Shown here: in pieces, positions 27,034-34,429 of the stretch | Position numbering within the stretch: position 1 is the stretch's first letter | How the letters are laid out: every line of letters starts with the position of its first letter | NCBI RefSeq assembly: GCF_001921845.1 | Contig: NZ_MSJM01000001.1 | Location: 276,437 to 340,436, forward strand | DNA: 64,000 nt | DNA from: Streptococcus cuniculi | Lineage (GTDB): Bacteria; Bacillota; Bacilli; Lactobacillales; Streptococcaceae | Reading direction: 5' to 3' | The notes under the pieces: model-generated | Seen by the model: the letters and a program-made list of their open reading frames with translations, nothing else | Told to the model about the DNA's origin: nothing | The model's database searches: none | Program-made: the position numbers and the translations under genes

Positions 27034-27235
27034 TCCTCCCCTTTCTTTCTCATCTTTTCAATAAATAGAAAAAGCAAGAGACTGGACCTTCGCCCAGTTC
27101 CTTGCATATCGGAAATCCATTCATGGCAAGTGGCGAAAACGCTTGGTTTCAGCTACTTGTTCTATTATAGAGCTTATTTTAGCAAAGTTTCATTTCGTTT
27201 TCAACATCAATTTTCAGAAACATAGATAAAACATA

Positions 27236-27264
27236 GATAAAAAGAGCCAATTTTGACTCTTTTT
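27236..27264 (-). terminator. Terminator after the second ABC exporter
   Basis: AAAAAGAGTCA / TGGCTCTTTTT hairpin (one G-T pair) overlapping the stop codon region. Confidence 0.65.
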
Positions 27265-29041
27265 ATGCACTTTCTTCTTTTTTTGCGAATTGACTAGTAT
27301 AGAGATCATAATAGAAGCCTCTATCAGCTAGAAGACTCTGATGATTTCCTTGCTCGATGATTTGTCCATCTTTTAGCACCAAAATCTTATCAGCTTCTTG
27401 AATGGTTGATAAACGGTGGGCGATGACAAAGCTGGTCCGACCTTTCATCAAGTTTTTCATGGCTTTTTGAATCAAGAGTTCCAAGCGTGTATCAACGGAA
27501 CTCGTCGCCTCATCCAAAATCAGAATTTTTGGATCCGCTAGAAGCGCCCGTGCAATGGTCAAGAGCTGCTTTTGACCGAGCGAAATATTGCTCGATTCCT
27601 GATTCATCTCCATGTTGTAACCACCTGGCAGGGTTCGGATAAAGTGATCAACATTTGCAGCCTTGGCTGCAGCTATAATCTCCTCATCTGTCGCCTGCAA
27701 GTTCCCAAAGCGAAGATTTTCCTTGATTGTCCCCTCATAAAGCCAAGCATCTTGCAAGACCATCCCAAACTGCTGGCGGTATTCCTGACGCGAAAGATGG
27801 CGAATATCATGCCCATCGACTGTAATCGAGCCGCTGGTCACATCATAGAACCGCATCAGAAGATTGATGAGAGTTGTCTTTCCAGCCCCTGTTGGTCCGA
27901 CAATGGCGACCATTTCGCCAGGCTCGACTTCTAGGTTAAAATCACGAATCAAGGGCTTGTTTTCCACATATTGGAAATCGACATGCTGGAAGCTGACTTG
28001 ACCTGTCAAATCATGCTCTAAATGCTCGGTCACATCCATCGGCTCATCGGCTTCATCCAAGACTTGGAAAATCCGTTCGAGCGATGATTTAGCACTCTGC
28101 AAGGGACCCGCCAACTGGGTCAGGGTCTGAATAGGCTGGCTGACCTGCCAAACGTATTGAACAAAGGCTTGCATATTCCCGATTGTCAAACGCCCTGCAA
28201 TGACCTGCAAACCACCGACCACCGCAACAATTAGATAGGTCAGGTCAGACACCGCATGAAGAATCGGCATCATTAGTCCAGAGATAAAACTCGCCTTAAA
28301 ACCAGCCTGTTGCAAGATCGCTGTAATGTCTTGAAAATCCTCTGTGGACGCTTCCTCACGACCGTAGAGTTTCAGAACATTAAAGCCTGATAAATTCTCC
28401 TGCACAAAGCCATTGAGCCGTCCCAAAATAGCGGCCTGCTCCTTGAAATAGGGCTGCGATTTCTTGAGAATAAGCTGCGCTCCGAAGTAGGTCAGAGGAA
28501 TGCTGACCATAACAATCAGCGCCAATTTGAGATTTAAAAAGAGCATCATGGCAACGACGAGGGTAATGGTAAAGATAGCGTTGACCAACTGAAGCACACT
28601 TTGCTGGAGGGCATTTGACACCGTCTCCACATCACTCGTGAAACGCCCCAAGATATCTCCAAACTGCTGCTTGTCAAAATACGATACCGAAATGCGATTG
28701 ATTTTTCGGCTCAAATCATTGCGCAAATCCGCCACCGTCTGCTGAACCGCATTGGTCATGAAATAATTGGAATAATAGGCTCCGATTTCATAAAAGAGGG
28801 CGCGGACAAAATATAGCAGTAAAATCCAGAAAATATAGGTCGCGTTAATCCCTGCACCTGCCACTCCTCTTGCCATATCCATGAGATTTTTGGTCAATTC
28901 GGTAATGGCAAGTCCTAGTACAAAAGGTTCCAAGACACTCATCACGACACTCAAAATCTTGAGGAAAACGGCGGCGAAAAGCGCCAGTTTGTACACTTTC
29001 AAATAGCTCCATAAACGAGCAAAACTAGATGATGTTTTCAT
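27263..29041 (-). CDS. Heterodimeric ABC exporter, canonical-ATPase subunit
   Basis: 592 residues: six membrane helices, Walker A GPTGAGKTTLINLL, signature ISLGQKQ (degenerate) and Walker B ILILDEATSSVD with catalytic Glu. It starts 8 bp after its partner. It is the close counterpart of the protein at 19738-21486. It sits directly before regulator 2 and the WW peptide gene, which makes peptide export one possible job. Multidrug export is equally possible. Confidence 0.88.
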   Translation of the reverse strand: MKTSSSFARLWSYLKVYKLALFAAVFLKILSVVMSVLEPFVLGLAITELTKNLMDMARGVAGAGINATYIFWILLLYFVRALFYEIGAYYSNYFMTNAVQQTVADLRNDLSRKINRISVSYFDKQQFGDILGRFTSDVETVSNALQQSVLQLVNAIFTITLVVAMMLFLNLKLALIVMVSIPLTYFGAQLILKKSQPYFKEQAAILGRLNGFVQENLSGFNVLKLYGREEASTEDFQDITAILQQAGFKASFISGLMMPILHAVSDLTYLIVAVVGGLQVIAGRLTIGNMQAFVQYVWQVSQPIQTLTQLAGPLQSAKSSLERIFQVLDEADEPMDVTEHLEHDLTGQVSFQHVDFQYVENKPLIRDFNLEVEPGEMVAIVGPTGAGKTTLINLLMRFYDVTSGSITVDGHDIRHLSRQEYRQQFGMVLQDAWLYEGTIKENLRFGNLQATDEEIIAAAKAANVDHFIRTLPGGYNMEMNQESSNISLGQKQLLTIARALLADPKILILDEATSSVDTRLELLIQKAMKNLMKGRTSFVIAHRLSTIQEADKILVLKDGQIIEQGNHQSLLADRGFYYDLYTSQFAKKEESA

Positions 29042-29049
29042 GCTTCCTC

Positions 29050-30786
29050 CTATTCTTCTGTCAATGATTGGCTGTTCAGCTGAGAATTGGCAATCTCGCG
29101 GTAGATGTCATTACTTTCCATGAGCTCCTCATGCGTACCGCGTCCGATGATCTCACCCTTATCCAAAACGATAATCTGATCCGCATCCATAATCGTTCCT
29201 ACACGCTGCGCCACGATTAGAACCGTCGCATTTTGGGTCACTTCTTTCAATCGGCGGCGTAAAATCGCATCTGTCTTATAGTCCAAGGCAGAAAAAGAAT
29301 CATCAAAGATATAAATATCTGGCTCTTTGACTACCGCACGAGCAATCGACAGGCGTTGTTTTTGCCCGCCAGAAAGGTTGCTTCCCCCTTCTGCCAAGTG
29401 CGTTTCAAACTGTTCTTCCTTGCTTTCAATGAATTCACGCGCCTGCGCAACATCGGCCGCCTGATGCAATTCTGCATGACTGGCATCTTCTTTTCCATAA
29501 CGCAGATTTTCTGCAATCGTTCCCGTAAAGAGAAGCGCCTTTTGCGGAATAAAGCCAATCTTCTGGCGCAGGGCCTTAAGATTGTAAGAACGCACATCCA
29601 CACCATCGACCAAGATTTTCCCCAAGGTGACATCGTAAAAACGCGGAATCAACTGCACCAAGGAAGACTTCCCAGAACCTGTTGAGCCGATAAAGGCAAT
29701 GGTTTCTCCTGGCTTAGCCTTAAAGGAAATATTATGCAAGACTGGACTTTCAGTCTCTCCTGGATAGGCAAAGGTTACGTTATCAAATTCCAGATAGCCT
29801 TTGGTCTCCGTCTCTGTAACCCCATCCTCGTTTGGATTGATGGAAATCGGCATGTCCATGACTTCCTTCAAACGCTCGCTTGACACCGCCGTCCGCGGAT
29901 ACATGGTAAAGAGATTGGACAAGAGAAGGAAGGATAAGAGGGCATGGAAACTATACTCGATAAAGGCTACCAAGTCCCCAATCTGCAACTCCCCACGACC
30001 AAGAGGCGCTAGGGCAAACCAGACAATGGCTACAATCATCGCGATAATAATCTGCACAAACAAAGGCTCGGTCAAGCCTGTTAACTTGAACAAGCGATTG
30101 GAATTTTGCGCATAGATGTCATTTTGCTCTGCAAAACGTTCTTCCTGAAATTCCTCTCGGGCAAAGGCGCGAATCACTCGCAGACCTGTTAGGTTTTCCC
30201 GTGCGTATTGATTGATTTTATCCAAGGTTTTCTGTTGTTTCTCAGACAGCGGACGGGTCTTCACCGCTACATACCAGACCACTATTGCTAAAAACGGCAT
30301 GGCAAAAGCCACAATCCAAGCCATTGACGGGCTGGTTAGGAAAATCATCATCACGCTGGAGACCATCATCAAGGGGGTAATAACACCCAATTTCAAGACC
30401 TGCTCCGCAAACTGCATTAAGACAAAGGCATCACTGGTCATCCGTGTCACCAAGGATGAAACACCGATTTGCTCGTATTCATGATGCGAATACTCCTGCA
30501 ACTTGGCATAGAGGTCATTACGCATATCCCGCACCATACTAGTGGTCAATTTACTCGCCGCATACGATAGCACAATCCGCCCCATGGTCCCAAGGACAAT
30601 AACGACCAACATCATCATCGCCCAGAAATACAGACGCTCCGTATCTCGGCTATTGACCCCCTCATCAATCATTCGGGCTAAAACAGTTGGTAGACCAAGG
30701 TTAACAACCACGAAAAAAATGGCACCGATAAAGTCCAAGACCAACCATTTGGGATATTTTTTCAAATAAGACCAGATATAGTTCAT
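29050..30786 (-). CDS. Heterodimeric ABC exporter, degenerate-ATPase subunit
   Basis: 578 residues. Six membrane helices, Walker A GSTGSGKSSLVQLI, full signature LSGGQKQRLSIARAV, and Walker B IYIFDDSFSALD with Asp in place of the catalytic Glu. It is the first gene of a two-gene operon. No MarR gene precedes this copy, unlike the paralogous operon at 19.7-23.7 kb. Confidence 0.88.
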   Translation of the reverse strand: MNYIWSYLKKYPKWLVLDFIGAIFFVVVNLGLPTVLARMIDEGVNSRDTERLYFWAMMMLVVIVLGTMGRIVLSYAASKLTTSMVRDMRNDLYAKLQEYSHHEYEQIGVSSLVTRMTSDAFVLMQFAEQVLKLGVITPLMMVSSVMMIFLTSPSMAWIVAFAMPFLAIVVWYVAVKTRPLSEKQQKTLDKINQYARENLTGLRVIRAFAREEFQEERFAEQNDIYAQNSNRLFKLTGLTEPLFVQIIIAMIVAIVWFALAPLGRGELQIGDLVAFIEYSFHALLSFLLLSNLFTMYPRTAVSSERLKEVMDMPISINPNEDGVTETETKGYLEFDNVTFAYPGETESPVLHNISFKAKPGETIAFIGSTGSGKSSLVQLIPRFYDVTLGKILVDGVDVRSYNLKALRQKIGFIPQKALLFTGTIAENLRYGKEDASHAELHQAADVAQAREFIESKEEQFETHLAEGGSNLSGGQKQRLSIARAVVKEPDIYIFDDSFSALDYKTDAILRRRLKEVTQNATVLIVAQRVGTIMDADQIIVLDKGEIIGRGTHEELMESNDIYREIANSQLNSQSLTEE

Positions 30787-30806
30787 TTCTCCTCCTTCTC
30801 ATAACA

Positions 30807-30836
30807 AGAAAAAAGCACTGAACAGCACTTTTTTCG
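30807..30836 (-). terminator. Terminator of the 2-hydroxyacid dehydrogenase gene
   Basis: Read on the minus strand, AAAAAAGTGCTG/CAGTGCTTTTTT pairs fully as RNA with two G-U pairs. Read on the plus strand it has mismatches. The terminator is therefore oriented for the minus strand. Confidence 0.7.
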
Positions 30837-30909
30837 ATTTATTTATCTTCAGTATAACAGAGTTTTCAGGGAAACTCAACCGTTCACATTTTGAAAGCCT
30901 TCTCATTTC

Positions 30910-31893
30910 TCACTTGTCCAAATCAAGCCCTTTCAGATTGACGATCCCTGCATGGGCATAGTCCTTTTCTAGAAAGGCTTGGATATGTTCCATATTTTCT
31001 CGAACACCGTGCAGAAAGGCTTCTTGAGAATAAAAGGCAATATGCGGTGTCAAGAGGACATTATCCATAGACATAAACGGTAAGGTGGTCAAATCAGGAT
31101 CCTCACTCGATACGACATCTAAAATGGCATACGAAATCGTTCCATCTTCTAAGGCCGCTACCAAATCCGCCTCTTTTACCACACCCCCGCGGGAAGAATT
31201 GATAAACACGGGAGCTTTTTGAGCGAGATCAAACAAGGACCTATCAAGCAATTCTTTGGTCTGTTCATTTAACGGTAGGTGACTTGAGATATAATCGCTT
31301 TCTGCAAAAATCGTCTCAAGCGCTACGGCCTCTACTCCTGCTTGGGCAAATACTTCTTCTGCTACAAATGGATCGTAGGCCATCACCTGACAGCCAAAAG
31401 CCTGCAAGCGCTGGGCAATCAGCCTTGGAATATTCCCAAAACCGATGAGACCGACCGTGAGAGAAGACAGGCGCCGCATATCTGGAAAGAGTTCGTAATC
31501 CCATTTATGATCAACCTTAATCGAGCGGTTGAAATCATGCAGGCGACGATTGTGCATCAAAATCGCAGCCAGAACATAGTTGGCAACCTCATCTGTACAG
31601 TAGCTTGCCAGATGGGACACTGGCAAATTCTTCTTCGTGGCGTAGCCTAAATCGATACTATTAAAGCCGATGGAACGGTAAAGGACTAATTTCAGATTCG
31701 GCAGACTTTCCAATACCCGTTGCGTCAAGGGCTCATAAACCGCAATCACCACATCTGCGTCCTTGGCATTTGCAATAATCTCGTCTTCCGTCTGACTCAC
31801 CCTGACCTCAATCGTCACATCAAGCCCCAATTCCCGAATGACCTCCTGCTCATAGGCCAACATCTCATCTTCAAACAATCTAACAATTTTCAT
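30910..31893 (-). CDS. D-2-hydroxyacid dehydrogenase (NAD-dependent, LdhA/HdhD-like)
   Basis: A 327-residue cytosolic oxidoreductase. The NAD-binding loop TVGLIGFGNIPRLIAQRL has an unusual Pro after GN. The catalytic Arg lies in INSSRGGVV, the Glu in the SSEDP region, and the His in LTPHIAF. It likely reduces a 2-keto acid such as pyruvate or a branched-chain keto acid; the substrate cannot be read. It stands alone with its own terminator. Confidence 0.88.
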   Translation of the reverse strand: MKIVRLFEDEMLAYEQEVIRELGLDVTIEVRVSQTEDEIIANAKDADVVIAVYEPLTQRVLESLPNLKLVLYRSIGFNSIDLGYATKKNLPVSHLASYCTDEVANYVLAAILMHNRRLHDFNRSIKVDHKWDYELFPDMRRLSSLTVGLIGFGNIPRLIAQRLQAFGCQVMAYDPFVAEEVFAQAGVEAVALETIFAESDYISSHLPLNEQTKELLDRSLFDLAQKAPVFINSSRGGVVKEADLVAALEDGTISYAILDVVSSEDPDLTTLPFMSMDNVLLTPHIAFYSQEAFLHGVRENMEHIQAFLEKDYAHAGIVNLKGLDLDK

Positions 31894-32022
31894 AGGGATT
31901 CCTTTCTAGCCCATCATCCTCTTCAACTTTGTTGTTTACTATCTTTATTATACCAAGAAACCAAGCTTAAAGTAGCTTGATTTTCATGTTTAGTTTATCA
32001 ATGTTAGTATATTTACAAACAT

Positions 32023-32793
32023 CTATTTAAGAGTCAAGTTGTTTTGACCATTTAATAACAGATTTTCAAAAAATTGTGTCAGAGGCTGACTATCCTTTTG
32101 CAACATTTTGGCGTTGTCTAAAACCAAAGCATCTCGAAAGAAACGGGCATGCTTTTGAAAAGGTTCATTATCTACATCAAAGCCAAATTCTCGTAAATAT
32201 TGAATCAAAAAAACCGTAATAGTTCGTGTATTTCCTTCTCGGAAAGGGTGGATCTGCCAAATCCCAGAGATAAACTGCTGAATATGAGCTACTATTTCCT
32301 CCTTGCTCAATCCTTGATAAGCAAATTTTTTCTCTTGAGTAAAATCGTAATCCAGAGTCGCTTCAATCATCGTATAGTCTGCATAAACTACACTCTCGCC
32401 ATCTAAAACAGATTCTTTTTTCGAAATATTAGTCCTGCGAAAAGCACCAACTGGAATTTCATCAGGAAAAATGTCTTGAAAAAGCTCCTTATGAATGGAC
32501 AGGAGCGCCCCTGGACTAAAACTAAACCCCCTGCGTGATAGAAGCTCTGTTATTCTCAAAGCCACCAAATCGGCTTCTTGTGTCTCGGTACTCACTTCCG
32601 CATGATAGCGGCTAATCTCCTCATGAACATCTTGATAGGTCAAATCTCCCTTAGCCTGCCTTTGAGCCAATTCTACCATGTGGGCCGAGGGTTCAAGACC
32701 ATCAACTTTTTGCAAACCAAACCCAGTCTCCCAAAGATCTAGCTTCGTTTGGTAAGGTAAATTAGGATTATCAATACTGTACGTTGGTTGCAT
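32023..32793 (-). CDS. Fic family protein (probable AMP transferase)
   Basis: 256 residues from MQPTYSIDNPN, preceded by AAGGAGAG. Upstream frame extension lacks a ribosome binding site and runs into a methyltransferase remnant. The Fic motif is HPFREGNTRTITVFL. It has the catalytic His and acidic residue, but Thr replaces Gly in the usual GNGR (GNTR). No inhibitory helix of the S/T-x-x-x-E-G type was recognised with confidence. The sequence DEIPVGAFRRTNISKKE just before resembles the flap. Alone, without an evident antitoxin, it borders the AT-rich island. Confidence 0.85.
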   Translation of the reverse strand: MQPTYSIDNPNLPYQTKLDLWETGFGLQKVDGLEPSAHMVELAQRQAKGDLTYQDVHEEISRYHAEVSTETQEADLVALRITELLSRRGFSFSPGALLSIHKELFQDIFPDEIPVGAFRRTNISKKESVLDGESVVYADYTMIEATLDYDFTQEKKFAYQGLSKEEIVAHIQQFISGIWQIHPFREGNTRTITVFLIQYLREFGFDVDNEPFQKHARFFRDALVLDNAKMLQKDSQPLTQFFENLLLNGQNNLTLK

Positions 32794-32884
32794 AAACGCT
32801 CTCCTTGTTTTTTTATTATCTAACTCTCGAATGATTAAAAGGAAATTCAGAGATGATTGCCGCAGAAGAAACAAAGTAAACAAC

Positions 32885-33059
32885 CTACCCATATAGATGA
32901 ATGTCTGGATAATTCAACTGATAAGTCATTCTAGCATACTTATCAAACTCATTGGCATATCGTTAGTCTGTTCAAAACCTAACTCAATTCCCCCACGCCA
33001 GAAAAGAATGCTCCAATCGTGTGCTTCCTTTTGGTTGGAGAACTTACAAAATTTGTCAT
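32885..33059 (-). pseudogene. 5' remnant of a cytosine-5 DNA methyltransferase
   Basis: From ATG at 33059 the frame reads MTNFVSSPTKRKHTIGAFFSGVG. After a one-base shift it continues GGIELGFEQTND, and after another it reads ANEFDKYARMTYQLNYPDIHLYG before a stop. These match motif I (FSGVGGIELGFEQ) and motif II (ANE.DKYA..TY) of m5C methyltransferases. Motif IV and everything after it are absent. It is not a copy of the intact methyltransferase at 36556-37740, whose motif I is DLFAGSGGLSLGL. Confidence 0.7.
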
Positions 33060-33095
33060 GTAAGCACCTGCTTTCTAAAATACTTGTTAAGCACA

Positions 33096-33776
33096 TTAAC
33101 TAACTGTTTCATTTGAGTTACCTAGTACTTTTATTCCATTTGCAACACTTGCCACTGCAACTAGAATTTGACTAATTTCCTTGACTTGGTAATAATGAGG
33201 ATATTCTCGCTTAATTTTTTGAAGCCTTTGCATAGCTAATTTCCTCAACTCAAACTTCATAACCCTAGCAGTCTTTTCAAATGTCCACTTATTTAAAATA
33301 GCTTGTGTTAATACTTTCTCAAAGACTGATTTATAAATTTCTTTTAATTCCCTTGAATAATATGGTGATACAAATTTATACTGTGATTGTTTTTTATCAA
33401 AATGCAATTTAGTAGAAAAACCTAAATACGCTTTACATAGACCGTTCTGAACATATTTAGGCCCAAGATCCCGAGCTGTTCCACATGAAACTGCAATAAT
33501 TTTACCAGCACTTCGAGGTGGAATTACAGTATCTAATAGATTTTGGTGACTAACACCAGATTTTTTAAAACGATGATAAATTTCTTTTGACGAACCATGA
33601 GAAATTATTACAAAAGTATCTCTAGGATTAAGACTAGAAATATAGTCTATTTTCCTAGAGCTATATACCATTCTAACGTTATGACTCGTAGAAAGTCTCT
33701 GTACAATATTTTTGGAAAACTTACCAAACCGTTTCATGTTTGCATCTAATTGATTTCTAAAAAATACAACAGCCAT
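33096..33776 (-). CDS. Caspase/CHAT-like cysteine protease, putative effector
   Basis: 226 residues. DTFVIISHGSSKEIY gives His60-Gly61 after a hydrophobic strand. GKIIAVSCGTARDLG gives Cys98 after a second strand, followed by KAYLGFS. This His-Gly, then strand-Cys pattern about 38 residues later, is the clan CD caspase-like layout. The C-terminal 90 residues are helical and basic with no known domain. It is the last gene of the four-gene operon, starting 1 bp after the receiver gene. A role as executioner in phage defence is inference. Family placement rests on motif spacing only. Confidence 0.6.
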   Translation of the reverse strand: MAVVFFRNQLDANMKRFGKFSKNIVQRLSTSHNVRMVYSSRKIDYISSLNPRDTFVIISHGSSKEIYHRFKKSGVSHQNLLDTVIPPRSAGKIIAVSCGTARDLGPKYVQNGLCKAYLGFSTKLHFDKKQSQYKFVSPYYSRELKEIYKSVFEKVLTQAILNKWTFEKTARVMKFELRKLAMQRLQKIKREYPHYYQVKEISQILVAVASVANGIKVLGNSNETVS

Positions 33777-33777
33777 A

Positions 33778-34425
33778 TCAATACCTATAATCTAATAGCA
33801 CCGTTGCTATAGTTTCTAAAAAATTCTCTCCAAATTTTTTACCAATCTCAGTAGCTTTTTGATATTCTTCTAGTACTTGAGTAATAGTATAGTCATGACC
33901 ATCAACTTCATAATACAGCAAGTCCGCATCTTCTGAAAATTTATCCATTGTACTCCTCAAAAATTTTGATATAGGATCTAAATTTTTGATGCAATCTTCA
34001 ATTCTATCAACTAACATAGGGGTATTATTTTTAGGTACAATAGCATCTATTTTATAATTATTTATAAGCTCATAATACTCTTTAGGAGAAATGTTTAGCT
34101 GTATATCTTTTGGTTGAGCCGATACATTATATCTGAACTCTGTGGAATAAAAAATAATTTTGCTAATCATATTATTTTTTCTAAAATCACTAATAAAATC
34201 TGTTCCCAAAGACTTACTGTCCTCATCAAAAAATCCATTTCTAAGATTATAATCAACCATCAAGATATCGTATCTCTCATTTTTCTTTTGAACAAACTCC
34301 GTGATAGTTGAAGCAATTTCAAAAGTCACTAAAAACCCTTTATCTTCTAACCTCAACGCATACAATTGAAAACTCCTTTCAATGTCTCTATGGTCATCAA
34401 TAACTAAAACTCTATACTTAGGCAT
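33778..34425 (-). CDS. Receiver-domain protein without a DNA-binding output domain
   Basis: 215 residues. The receiver domain has the acidic pair Asp10-Asp11, likely phospho-acceptor Asp58 (ILMVDYNL), Thr95 (IIFYST) and Lys132 (AIVPKNN). The loop after Asp58 is longer than usual. The last 65 residues are helical, with no winged helix or LuxR-type motif. It probably signals by protein contact, not by transcription. It starts 4 bp after the kinase-like gene and is followed 1 bp later by the caspase-like gene. Confidence 0.75.
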   Translation of the reverse strand: MPKYRVLVIDDHRDIERSFQLYALRLEDKGFLVTFEIASTITEFVQKKNERYDILMVDYNLRNGFFDEDSKSLGTDFISDFRKNNMISKIIFYSTEFRYNVSAQPKDIQLNISPKEYYELINNYKIDAIVPKNNTPMLVDRIEDCIKNLDPISKFLRSTMDKFSEDADLLYYEVDGHDYTITQVLEEYQKATEIGKKFGENFLETIATVLLDYRY

Positions 34426-34429
34426 AATT

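Noticed and set aside
27050..27135. A 24-codon frame (MNGFPICKELGEGPVSCFF...) before regulator 2 as a second peptide
   Set aside because: Weak ribosome binding site, overlap with the regulator's own leader, and no terminator. Kept out as unsupported.
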